From NCBI GenBank assembly GCA_002281005.1, contig NCFD01000044.1, positions 1 to 7,952 on the forward strand: a stretch of 7,952 bases of DNA, written 5' to 3'. This document shows, piece by piece, positions 1 to 6,530 of this stretch. The notes under the pieces were generated by a model. It was not told the origin of the DNA and made no database searches. It was given only the letters and a program-made list of their open reading frames with translations. Every line of letters starts with the position of its first letter. Positions within the stretch are counted from its first letter, which is position 1. The translations under genes were made by a program, and so were the position numbers. The stretch is from Acidocella sp. 35-58-6. Its GTDB lineage: Bacteria > Pseudomonadota > Alphaproteobacteria > Acetobacterales > Acetobacteraceae.

Positions 1-431
1 CCCATTTTATTGCGGCTCAGCAACTCCTCCATGGCACGAAAGGGGTCATCCAGCGGGTCCATGAATAGGCGGCCCATCAACTGTGCGATCAAAATTTTAC
101 GGCCATCTTTCAATGTCATGATGGCAGCCCCGTTCCCCGGCGTACCAGGGGGAAAATTCAATGGGCGGATAAGCCTCGGTTCCCGGGCGATATAAGGGAT
201 AATTTCTCGACGGTCCCATGCGTGATTACCTAGCGTGATTGCATCCGCGCCGGCGGTAAACAAGGCATCCGCCATATCAGGGGCAAGACCGAAGCCATGC
301 GAGGCATTCTCACCATTGACCACCACAAAATCTGCCCTGATTTGCGTGCGCAAGCCAGGCAGCGCCGCTATCACCGCATCACGGCCGGACCGGCCAACAA
401 GATCGCCCAGAATAAGAATTCGCATGTTCAT
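1..431 (-). CDS. YmdB/TIGR00282-family metallophosphoesterase, N-terminal part (runs off left edge)
   Basis: This is a calcineurin-like metallophosphoesterase of the YmdB/TIGR00282 type. Characterised members are cytoplasmic dinuclear-metal phosphodiesterases acting on 2',3'-cyclic nucleotides; the substrate here is inferred. Counting from the ATG at 425, the protein opens MRILILGDLVGRSGR. It shows D8 in the GD motif, E39 and N40 in VNGEN, and N67 and H68 in TLGNHAWD, which are the first-half metal ligands at the usual family positions. The histidines of the second half lie outside the window. Two starts are possible. ATG 431 overlaps the recF stop as ATGA and has a GAG five bases upstream; ATG 425 gives the standard family N-terminus. 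I list 431 because its ribosome-site spacing is better, and the difference is two residues. About 141-143 residues of an expected 260-280 are visible. The overlap suggests translational coupling to recF. Confidence 0.88.
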   Translation of the reverse strand, partial: MNMRILILGDLVGRSGRDAVIAALPGLRTQIRADFVVVNGENASHGFGLAPDMADALFTAGADAITLGNHAWDRREIIPYIAREPRLIRPLNFPPGTPGNGAAIMTLKDGRKILIAQLMGRLFMDPLDDPFRAMEELLSRNKM

Positions 432-1474
432 GCAGGCTCTATACGGCCCTCTTGCACCCGGTAATAGGCCGCCGCGAGGGACACAAAGGGCTCAGCATCC
501 GTGCCGGTCAGGAGAGCATGAACATTTTGCGTCTCCAGGGCCCTGAATAGGGCCTGGCGCTTGGTGGCATCGAGGTGCACGAGGGGTTCGTCCAGCAGTA
601 ATAAGGGCGCGGCTCCCCTGGTGGCCGCGATCAGCGCTGCATGGCCCAGAACAATCCCAATAAGCATGGATTTTTGCTGGCCGGTGGACGAAAGACCTGC
701 AGAACGGCCCGTCACGGCATCCGCAATGAGCAAGTCCGCCCGGTTCGGCCCGTAACTCGAGGCACCGCGCACAGTGTCGGCCGTCCGCGCGTCTCGCAAG
801 GCCACCCGCAGGAAGTCTTCGACGCTCAAAGCTGGTGCATGCGCCAACCGACTCGCGATGGGACAATCTAACGCCAAGGTAACCACTGGAAATGGCGCAG
901 CCACACCCCCCGCCAAGGCCGTATTCAACCGGCTTATCAGCGCCACCCGCGTCGCGGTTGCTGCCACCGCATGACGGGCCATGGAATCTTCCAGTCCGGC
1001 CAGCCAATCAGGGTCCGCCCCATCGTTCGCGAGCAACCGGTTACGCTGCGAGGATGCTGCCTCAAACGCGGCAATCTGCCTCGCATGACCAGGCTCAAGC
1101 GCCACCACCAACCGGTCAAGGAACTTGCGCCGTCCTGAGGCAGACTCAGTGAACAGCCGGTCCATTTGCGGGGTAAGCCAAACCGCAGCCAGGCGCGTGC
1201 CAATTTCCGCCTGACTTCGCGGCGCCATACCGTCAAGCCGAAACACCCGGCGCTCCTGATCGTCACCGGTGCCGGTCCCGATCTCATAATTTCCATCCGG
1301 GCCGCTCAGCGTGGCGGCAACAGCCCAGCCACCGCTAGCCTCCGTCCCCCGCCGCGCCAGTTCGGAAAACTTAGCGCCACGCAACCCGCGGCCTGGCACC
1401 AGCAACGAGACCGCTTCCAGCAAATTGGTTTTGCCCGAACCATTGGGGCCCGTAAAAACGCTGATCGGCGCCAC
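428..1474 (-). CDS. recF: DNA replication/repair protein RecF (canonical-start version; true N-terminus probably upstream)
   Basis: RecF is an SMC/ABC-like ATPase that binds gapped DNA with RecO and RecR and promotes RecA loading at stalled forks. From the GTG at 1474 the protein has 348 residues. Walker A is GPNGSGKT (9-16), followed by the NLLEAVSLL helix. The conserved block TPQMDRLFTESASGRRKFLD is at 101-120, YGPNRADL at 241-248, the ABC signature LSSTGQQKS at 261-269, Walker B LLLLDEP at 291-297 and the D-loop HLD at 300-302. All ATPase motifs are intact. The GTG is probably not the real start. It has no Shine-Dalgarno-like sequence, and the 20 codons before it encode the usual first RecF strand, including the FRSY motif (see the entry at 1475-1534). 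With those codons the protein is 368 residues, within the family range. The gene follows dnaN on the same strand and overlaps the phosphoesterase start. Confidence 0.95.
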   Translation of the reverse strand: MAPISVFTGPNGSGKTNLLEAVSLLVPGRGLRGAKFSELARRGTEASGGWAVAATLSGPDGNYEIGTGTGDDQERRVFRLDGMAPRSQAEIGTRLAAVWLTPQMDRLFTESASGRRKFLDRLVVALEPGHARQIAAFEAASSQRNRLLANDGADPDWLAGLEDSMARHAVAATATRVALISRLNTALAGGVAAPFPVVTLALDCPIASRLAHAPALSVEDFLRVALRDARTADTVRGASSYGPNRADLLIADAVTGRSAGLSSTGQQKSMLIGIVLGHAALIAATRGAAPLLLLDEPLVHLDATKRQALFRALETQNVHALLTGTDAEPFVSLAAAYYRVQEGRIEPA

Positions 1475-1534
1475 GGGATTAAACCGCAGCGCCGGATAGG
1501 ACCGAAAATCAGTAAGGGTTAGGCGGAGAAGCGT
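1475..1534 (-). other. recF: In-frame N-terminal coding extension of recF lacking a canonical start codon
   Basis: Read upstream from the recF GTG in the same frame, the DNA encodes LLRLTLTDFRSYPALRFNP (codons 1531-1475). This is the typical RecF beginning, in which the arginine of FR(N/S)Y belongs to the ATPase head. The frame is closed by TAA at 1540-1538. Between that stop and the GTG there is no ATG, GTG or TTG in frame. The most start-like position is ACG at 1534-1532, with GGGG nine bases upstream; it is one base away from ATG. I infer that translation starts at this ACG, or that the base is a sequencing error or recent mutation of ATG. The region also holds the 29-nt spacer to the dnaN stop. 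Confidence 0.7.
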
Positions 1535-1563
1535 TGCTTAAACCCCGTTTAATTGTTTTGTGC

Positions 1564-2688
1564 TCACACCCGCATGGGCATAAGCACGTACACCGCCCGC
1601 AGGTCATTCGGGTCACGCACCAAGGTTGGCGCGGCACCGTCGGCAAAGACAAACTCAACGTCGCCTTCAATCTGCTCGGTCACGTCATTCAGGTAACGCG
1701 CTTGAAAGCCTATTTCGAGCGGGCCGGCATCATACTTAATCCGGTCTGCGTCCAATTCCTCACTAGCCGTTCCCTGCTCAGGGCTGGCTGCTGAAATTAC
1801 CAATAAATCCTTAGCCAATGAGAGTTTCACCGGCCGATGCCGCTCGGATGAGATGGCCGAAACACGCGATACCGCAGCCGAAAAATCCTTCTGATTGACG
1901 CGAAGAATTTTATCATTGCCGCGGGGGATTACCCGGTCATAATCGGGGAAAGTCCCATCGATAAGTTTGCTGGTCAGCCGCATTGTCCCGATCGTGAACT
2001 GAATGCGCGTCTCTGACAGCGCAATCTCAATCTCACCACTCACTTCGTCTAGCAGTTTGCGCAGTTCATTGACGGTCTTACGCGGAATAATCACCCCCGG
2101 CATGCCCGCCGCGCCTTCCGGTAGTGGCTCTTCAACCCTGGCGAGACGATGCCCGTCAGTCGCCACGGCTCGCAAAACTGGCTCACCGTCAGCTTCCGCG
2201 GCATGCAGAAAAATGCCGTTGAGATAATAGCGGGTTTCCTCGGTTGAGATCGCAAACTTCGTACGATCAATCAAACCGCGTAAATTGAGAGCTGAAAGGC
2301 TGAACGTGTGGGAGAGCTTACCGGCATCGAGTTTCGGGAACTCATCCACGCTGAGAGCCACCAGGCTGGTAGCGTAACGGCCGGCCCGCAACGCAAGCTG
2401 AGCATCCCCACCCGGATGGTCGAGTTCAATTTCGGCATTTTCTGGCTGACGGCGGACAATTTCGTACAAAGTCGCGGCTGGGACCGTGATGGCACCGTTG
2501 CGGGTGGCCTGGGCTGGAACTTCCTCAACGAGGGCAATCTCAAGGTCAGTCGCTGCAATCGTCAGCTTGCCCTCGCGTACCGCTAAAAGTACGTTGGCCA
2601 AAATCGGGATCGTGTTACGCTTCTCGACAACGTTCTGCACGTGGGCCAGAGACTTCATCAGGGTGGCGCGATCAGCCTTGAACTTCAT
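1564..2688 (-). CDS. dnaN: DNA polymerase III subunit beta (sliding clamp)
   Basis: DnaN forms a homodimeric ring around DNA. It tethers DNA polymerase III and other partners through their clamp-binding motifs. The 374-residue length fits the family (about 366-375), with three similar domains of about 120 residues each. The start MKFKADRATLMKSLAHVQNV is the usual one. Other recognisable blocks are ATDLEIAL (46-53), ETRYYLNGIFLH (151-162), ATDGHRLA (176-183), KLIDGTFPDYDRVIP (241-255) and the C-terminal YVLMPMRV (367-374), which forms part of the partner-binding pocket. The ATG at 2688 has GGGAA about seven bases upstream. The gene is first in the minus-strand unit dnaN-recF-phosphoesterase. 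No dnaA lies upstream; a divergent methyltransferase-like gene is there instead. Nothing in the protein looks damaged. Confidence 0.97.
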   Translation of the reverse strand: MKFKADRATLMKSLAHVQNVVEKRNTIPILANVLLAVREGKLTIAATDLEIALVEEVPAQATRNGAITVPAATLYEIVRRQPENAEIELDHPGGDAQLALRAGRYATSLVALSVDEFPKLDAGKLSHTFSLSALNLRGLIDRTKFAISTEETRYYLNGIFLHAAEADGEPVLRAVATDGHRLARVEEPLPEGAAGMPGVIIPRKTVNELRKLLDEVSGEIEIALSETRIQFTIGTMRLTSKLIDGTFPDYDRVIPRGNDKILRVNQKDFSAAVSRVSAISSERHRPVKLSLAKDLLVISAASPEQGTASEELDADRIKYDAGPLEIGFQARYLNDVTEQIEGDVEFVFADGAAPTLVRDPNDLRAVYVLMPMRV

Positions 2689-2792
2689 AATATTGTTCCC
2701 AACGCCAGCTTTAATGCCGCCGATTCGGACTACACTAGCAATAGGCCGGGATTCGGGAAAGACCGTAGCGCAGGGCTAGATTTAAGGGCATC
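2689..2792. promoter_or_regulatory. Divergent intergenic region between dnaN and the ICMT-family gene (probable promoters for both)
   Basis: These 104 bp separate two genes transcribed away from each other, so promoters for both should lie here. On the plus strand TACACT (2731-2736) could serve as a -10 element, with only a weak CTTTAA at 2709-2714 as -35 (16-bp spacer). On the minus strand TTGCTA, complementary to 2735-2740, could be a -35 for dnaN, but no good -10 follows at the right distance. The region also contains AAGG five bases before the methyltransferase ATG (plus strand) and GGGAA before the dnaN ATG (minus strand). I see no DnaA-box cluster. The promoter elements are guesses; the divergent layout is certain. 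Confidence 0.45.
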
Positions 2793-3323
2793 ATGGCGCT
2801 CATGGAACCACCTGCCGCGCCGAACACCGTGCCCTGGCCCCCGATTATTTATGGCTCCGCCGCTCTGGCGGCTTGGTTGCTTAACCTGCTCCTGGCGACC
2901 GGAGGGATTATACCGCCTGTGCTGCACCCGGTCGGTGCTACCCTCATGCTGGCCGGGCTCGCACTCGACCTCGCTGCAATGGTTTCAATGTATCTGCGTC
3001 GCGCCAATATCCTACCGCACCGCGCCGCCACCGCCCTGGTGACATCCTTTCCTTTCTCAATATCCCGCAACCCGATCTACCTGGGCAACACTATTTTGCT
3101 GGCTGGGGCCGCCCTGGCCTTCGGCAATTTATGGTTTGCGGTGCTAGATGCTGTCGCTGTCCAAGCCGTTACGACCCTGGCCATTAAGCGCGAAGAGGCC
3201 CATCTGGCCGCCTTGTTTGGCCTCGAATGGCAACATTACACCAAACGCGTACCGCGCTGGTTAAAGCTTTGCTTTTCTAGAGTAGATAACGGAAAGCCTA
3301 AAGTAAATTGGAGACCAAACTAG
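2793..3323 (+). CDS. Isoprenylcysteine carboxyl methyltransferase (ICMT/PEMT)-family membrane protein
   Basis: This is a 176-residue integral membrane protein resembling the bacterial ICMT/phospholipid methyltransferase family, which uses S-adenosylmethionine at the inner membrane; bacterial substrates are mostly unknown. Hydrophobic segments lie near residues 17-36, 45-66 and 97-131. The family core is clear: RRANILPHRAATALVTSFPF, then SRNPIYLGNT (about 89-98), and the C-terminal block REEAHLAALFGLEWQHYTKRVPRW, which holds the conserved Glu, His and Arg-Trp residues of the cofactor pocket. The ATG at 2793 has AAGG five bases upstream; an internal ATG three codons later is a weaker alternative. 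The last 17 or so residues after RVPRW (LKLCF onward) are polar and AT-rich and look like a non-conserved tail. The gene stands alone between dnaN (divergent) and tkt, so context gives no substrate. Confidence 0.85.
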   Translation: MALMEPPAAPNTVPWPPIIYGSAALAAWLLNLLLATGGIIPPVLHPVGATLMLAGLALDLAAMVSMYLRRANILPHRAATALVTSFPFSISRNPIYLGNTILLAGAALAFGNLWFAVLDAVAVQAVTTLAIKREEAHLAALFGLEWQHYTKRVPRWLKLCFSRVDNGKPKVNWRPN

Positions 3324-3378
3324 CGCAGACGCATAGTCCGCTGATCGAACAATTGAGCATCCACCGGCCCTGCGCGGC

Positions 3379-3407
3379 GTTTAAGAAGCGCTTTTGGGGG
3401 GTTTAAG
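3379..3407 (+). repeat. Pair of direct GTTTAAG repeats upstream of tkt
   Basis: GTTTAAG occurs at 3379-3385 and again at 3401-3407. The copies are 22 bp apart start to start, about two helical turns, and GCG follows each within two bases. A palindromic AAGCGCTT and a run of six Gs lie between them. The second copy ends seven bases before the proposed tkt -35 element, which is where an activator would bind. No regulator can be named from this alone, and such a short repeat may be chance. Confidence 0.35.
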
Positions 3408-3413
3408 TGCGAG

Positions 3414-3444
3414 TTGGGTTGCTGCCAGCCGCCTTGCCTATTAT
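3414..3444 (+). promoter_or_regulatory. Putative sigma70-like promoter for the tkt-gap-pgk operon
   Basis: TATTAT at 3439-3444 matches the -10 consensus in five of six positions. TTGGGT at 3414-3419 is a partial -35 (TTG conserved) at a 19-bp spacer, longer than the 17-bp optimum. Transcription would begin near 3451, about 26 nt before the chosen tkt ATG. This placement also argues against the upstream in-frame TTG at 3414 being the tkt start. Confidence 0.4.
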
Positions 3445-3476
3445 GCACACGCTCATCAGGTTGGAATAAGCAAGAT

Positions 3477-5513
3477 ATGGCAAGCATAGCAGATAATTCT
3501 GGCAACGAGGCCGCGTTGGCCCGCCAGGCGGCAATTTTGGCCCAGCCGGCGACGCCCGAGCGCGATATGGCTAATGCCATTCGGGTTCTAACGATCGACG
3601 CCGTGGAAGCCGCCAAGTCCGGCCACCCGGGTATGCCGATGGGCATGGCCGATGCCGCAACCGCGCTTTGGACCAAGGCAATGAAGTTTGACGCTGCCGA
3701 CCCAAAATGGCCGGACCGCGACCGTTTCGTGCTGTCCGCCGGCCATGGCTCGATGCTGCTGTATGCTTTGCTGCACCTGACCGGTCATGAGGGGATGACC
3801 ATCGATGACCTGAAGAATTTCCGGCAGTTGCATTCCGTCACTGCCGGGCACCCGGAATATCACGAGCATCCCGCGATCGAAATGACCACTGGCCCGCTGG
3901 GCCAGGGACTAGCCACCGCCGTCGGCATGGCGATTGCCGAACGGTTGCTGGCCGCCAAGTTTGGAAAAAGCCTCGTGGACCACCGTACCTTCGTGATTGC
4001 AGGCGACGGCTGTCTCATGGAGGGGATTAGCCATGAAGCCGGTGCCCTGGCCGGGCATCTAAAACTTAACAAACTTACGGTTCTTTGGGACGATAACAGC
4101 ATCTCGATTGATGGTGGCACCGATATCTCGACCTCTGAGGACCCGCTGAAGCGCTTCGCCGCTTATGGCTGGGCCACCCGCCGGGTGGACGGGCATGATT
4201 TTGCTGCTGTGCAAGCGGCACTGAATTTTGCGGCCAAATCCTCTAGACCCACCATCATCGCATGCAAAACCATCATCGGGTTTGGTGCCCCCACTAAAGC
4301 CGGCACGGCGGGAAGCCATGGCGCAGCATTGGGCGGGGCGGAAGCTGAGCAGGCCAAGGCCGCTCTGGGATGGCCGTATTTACCATTCACCGTGCCTGAA
4401 ACCGTTGCGGCCCCCTGGAAAGCTGCAGGCAGCCGAGGCGCCAGCACGCGCCGCGCTTGGCTGAAGCGCCTCGCGAAGCACCCGCAGCGCGCTGAGTTTG
4501 AGCGCGTCATGGCCGCCAAACTGCCCGAAGGCTATGCCGACGCCATGCGTGACTACAAAGCCAGCCTGGCTGAGCAAAAGCCTAAGCTGGCGACCCGGCA
4601 GGCCAGCCAGAAAGCATTGGAAATGCTGGTGCCTGCAATGCCGGAGCTGGTCGGTGGCTCGGCTGACCTCACTGGCTCAAACCTGACTTTGGTAAAAGGC
4701 ATGACAGGGGCGACCGCCGATAATTTCGCCGCCCGCTACCTGTATTACGGTGTGCGCGAGTTTGGCATGGCTGCCGCCATGAATGGCATCGCGCTCCATG
4801 GCGGCCTTATCCCTTACGGCGGCACCTTTTTCGTCTTCACCGACTATATGCGTTCTGCCATCCGCCTCGCGGCCCTGATGGGGACACGCGTGATCCATGT
4901 CCTGACCCATGACTCCATCGGCCTGGGCGAGGATGGCCCCACCCACCAGCCAGTGGAGCATCTGGCCAGTCTGCGGGCTATGCCAAACGTGCTGGTGTTG
5001 CGCCCGGCTGATGCCATGGAAACCGCTGAATGCTGGGACCTTGCCATCCGCAATATGACCGGCCCCAGCTTGCTGGTGCTGTCGCGTCAGGCCGTCCCGG
5101 CGTTACGAATGGATTCCAACGGCAATAAATGCGCGCGCGGTGCTTATGTACTCGCGGAAGCCGAAGGCAAACGCGCTGCCACGTTGATCGCTACCGGCAC
5201 TGAAGTCGCCCTCGCCATGGCGGCCCGGGCTACTCTAGCCAAGGAAGGCATTCAGGTTGCTGTCGTTTCCGCCCCGAGCTTTGAGCTTTTTGAGGCTCAG
5301 GACACCACCTATCAGGCGCAAGTACTGGGTAACGCCCCACGCATCGGCATCGAGGCTGCCGTGAGCTTCGGGTGGGACCGCTGGCTGGGGCCAAAAGGCA
5401 GCTTCATCGGCATGAAGGGCTTTGGAGCCAGTGCGCCGGCTGAGAAACTTTATGAATATTTTGGCATCACCGAATCGGCGATTATCGCCGCAGTTAAGAA
5501 GGCAGGAGTTTAA
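3477..5513 (+). CDS. tkt: Transketolase
   Basis: Transketolase is a cytoplasmic thiamine-diphosphate enzyme. It moves two-carbon units between sugar phosphates, linking the pentose phosphate (or Calvin) cycle to glyceraldehyde-3-phosphate. From the ATG at 3477 it has 678 residues, normal for the family. Visible motifs: KSGHPG (47-52, substrate His), SAGHGS (87-92), the ThDP/metal motif from GDG (177-179) to N207 in DDNSI, GSHG with H281, GGSADLTGSN (393-402), E428 in VREFGMAA (the glutamate that activates the cofactor), HDSIGLGEDGPTHQP (478-492), and a C-terminal transketolase domain from about 560. The frame is open further upstream to a TTG at 3414. Those 21 residues (GCCQPPCLL and so on) are not transketolase-like and overlap the likely promoter, so I use ATG 3477 although its ribosome site is weak. 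The gene is first in tkt-gap-pgk. Confidence 0.97.
   Translation: MASIADNSGNEAALARQAAILAQPATPERDMANAIRVLTIDAVEAAKSGHPGMPMGMADAATALWTKAMKFDAADPKWPDRDRFVLSAGHGSMLLYALLHLTGHEGMTIDDLKNFRQLHSVTAGHPEYHEHPAIEMTTGPLGQGLATAVGMAIAERLLAAKFGKSLVDHRTFVIAGDGCLMEGISHEAGALAGHLKLNKLTVLWDDNSISIDGGTDISTSEDPLKRFAAYGWATRRVDGHDFAAVQAALNFAAKSSRPTIIACKTIIGFGAPTKAGTAGSHGAALGGAEAEQAKAALGWPYLPFTVPETVAAPWKAAGSRGASTRRAWLKRLAKHPQRAEFERVMAAKLPEGYADAMRDYKASLAEQKPKLATRQASQKALEMLVPAMPELVGGSADLTGSNLTLVKGMTGATADNFAARYLYYGVREFGMAAAMNGIALHGGLIPYGGTFFVFTDYMRSAIRLAALMGTRVIHVLTHDSIGLGEDGPTHQPVEHLASLRAMPNVLVLRPADAMETAECWDLAIRNMTGPSLLVLSRQAVPALRMDSNGNKCARGAYVLAEAEGKRAATLIATGTEVALAMAARATLAKEGIQVAVVSAPSFELFEAQDTTYQAQVLGNAPRIGIEAAVSFGWDRWLGPKGSFIGMKGFGASAPAEKLYEYFGITESAIIAAVKKAGV
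5504..5508 (+). promoter_or_regulatory. Ribosome binding site for gap, inside the end of tkt
   Basis: AGGAG lies seven bases before the gap ATG and is read as part of the last tkt codons (Ala-Gly-Val). It is the clearest Shine-Dalgarno match in the window. It fixes the gap start at 5516 and suggests that ribosomes finishing tkt help start gap. Confidence 0.75.
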
Positions 5514-5515
5514 AA

Positions 5516-6529
5516 ATGGCTGTAAAAATTGCGATCAATGGGTTTGGCCGGATTGGTCGCTTGGTTCTGCGTGCGATGATCGAAAGTGGCCGCACCGACA
5601 TCACCCCGGTGCTGATCAACGACCTCGGCAGCGTTGAGGATAACGCCCACATGTTCCGCTATGACTCGGTGCATGGACGCTTCCCCGGCACAGTTGAAGT
5701 GGTGGGCGACACGCTGGTGATCACCCATAATGGCCGCACTTACGCGCCGATCAAAGTTTCCGCGGAACGCGACCCTGCCAAGGTGCCGCTCACCGGCGTT
5801 GACGTGGCGATGGAATGCACCGGGCTGTTCACCAAGCGCGATGATGCCGCCAAACTGATCGCCGCGGGTGCTCGCAAGGTGCTGATCTCCGCCCCGGCCG
5901 ATGGGGTTGATGCCACCATTGTGTATGGCGTGAATCACAAAACCATCACCAAAGACATGACCATCATCTCGAACGCCTCCTGCACCACCAACTGCTTGGC
6001 GCCAATGGTGAAGGTGCTGCACGAAAAATTCGGCATCGAGCGCGGCTATATGGTGACCATCCACTCCTACACCGGCGACCAAAAAACCGTGGACACGCTA
6101 CACAAGGATCTGCACCGCGCCCGCGCTGCTGCGGTTTCCATGATCCCGACCAGCACCGGTGCCGCCAAGGCCGTTGGCCTGGTTTTCCCTGAATTGCTTG
6201 GAAAATTGGACGGCACCTCGATCCGCGTTCCGACGCCGAACGTTTCACTGGTATCGTTCGACGTAAATTTGAAAACGCAGGCGACCAAGGAAGAAATCAA
6301 CGCTGCCTTCATGGCCGCGAGCAAAGGCGACCTGAAGGGTATTTTGGATTACTCCACCGCCAAGCTGGTCAGCATGGACTTCAACCACGTACCATTTTCA
6401 TGTAGCTTCGATGCCCCGCAGACCACCGTGGTTGATGGCGCGATGGCGCGGGTGATGGGCTGGTACGACAATGAATGGGGCTTCTCCAACCGTATGTCCG
6501 ACACCGCCGCTCTGTTCGGGTCACTTTGA
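5516..6529 (+). CDS. gap: Glyceraldehyde-3-phosphate dehydrogenase (type I)
   Basis: GAPDH converts glyceraldehyde-3-phosphate, phosphate and NAD(P)+ to 1,3-bisphosphoglycerate in the cytoplasm, reversibly. The 337-residue protein is full length. The N-terminal Rossmann fold opens with [10 protein letters not shown] (7-16), and the acidic D36 in LINDLG would favour NAD over NADP, though this is not decisive. The catalytic motif is [12 protein letters not shown], with nucleophile C156 and base H183 in [19 protein letters not shown] (211-220) and the C-terminal [12 protein letters not shown] (316-327) complete the fold. The AGGAG at 5504-5508 supports the ATG at 5516, two bases after the tkt stop, so the genes are co-transcribed and probably coupled. 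The TGA is followed after one base by the pgk start. Context fits a central carbon operon working in either the glycolytic or the gluconeogenic direction. Confidence 0.97.
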   Translation: MAVKIAINGFGRIGRLVLRAMIESGRTDITPVLINDLGSVEDNAHMFRYDSVHGRFPGTVEVVGDTLVITHNGRTYAPIKVSAERDPAKVPLTGVDVAMECTGLFTKRDDAAKLIAAGARKVLISAPADGVDATIVYGVNHKTITKDMTIISNASCTTNCLAPMVKVLHEKFGIERGYMVTIHSYTGDQKTVDTLHKDLHRARAAAVSMIPTSTGAAKAVGLVFPELLGKLDGTSIRVPTPNVSLVSFDVNLKTQATKEEINAAFMAASKGDLKGILDYSTAKLVSMDFNHVPFSCSFDAPQTTVVDGAMARVMGWYDNEWGFSNRMSDTAALFGSL

Positions 6530-6530
6530 T

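Noticed and set aside
492..1007. 171-codon minus-strand frame overlapping recF
   Set aside because: It is a shifted frame inside intact recF. Its composition (Gly, Cys, Arg rich, no motif) is that of a shadow frame.
235..1152. Several plus-strand frames opposite the phosphoesterase and recF
   Set aside because: They are antisense to recognised genes, overlap one another and show no domain, ribosome site or promoter.
3414..3476. Upstream extension of transketolase from TTG 3414
   Set aside because: The 21 residues are Cys/Pro-rich and not family-like, and they overlap the proposed promoter. ATG 3477 gives a normal transketolase N-terminus.
3324..3476. Small RNA, tRNA or riboswitch in the ICMT-tkt gap
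   Set aside because: I see no cloverleaf, no conserved riboswitch core and no hairpin followed by a T-run. Only the short repeats and a promoter-like pair stand out.
5510..6082. 190-codon open frame on the minus strand, antisense to gap
   Set aside because: It lies wholly opposite an intact, strongly conserved gap gene. The translation is rich in His, Gly and Asp with no recognisable domain. Long antisense frames opposite GAPDH genes are a known by-product of their codon use in GC-rich genomes.
6471..6530. Upstream extension of phosphoglycerate kinase from ATG 6471
   Set aside because: It lies entirely within the conserved 3' end of gap and encodes shadow sequence. ATG 6531 yields the standard PGK start.
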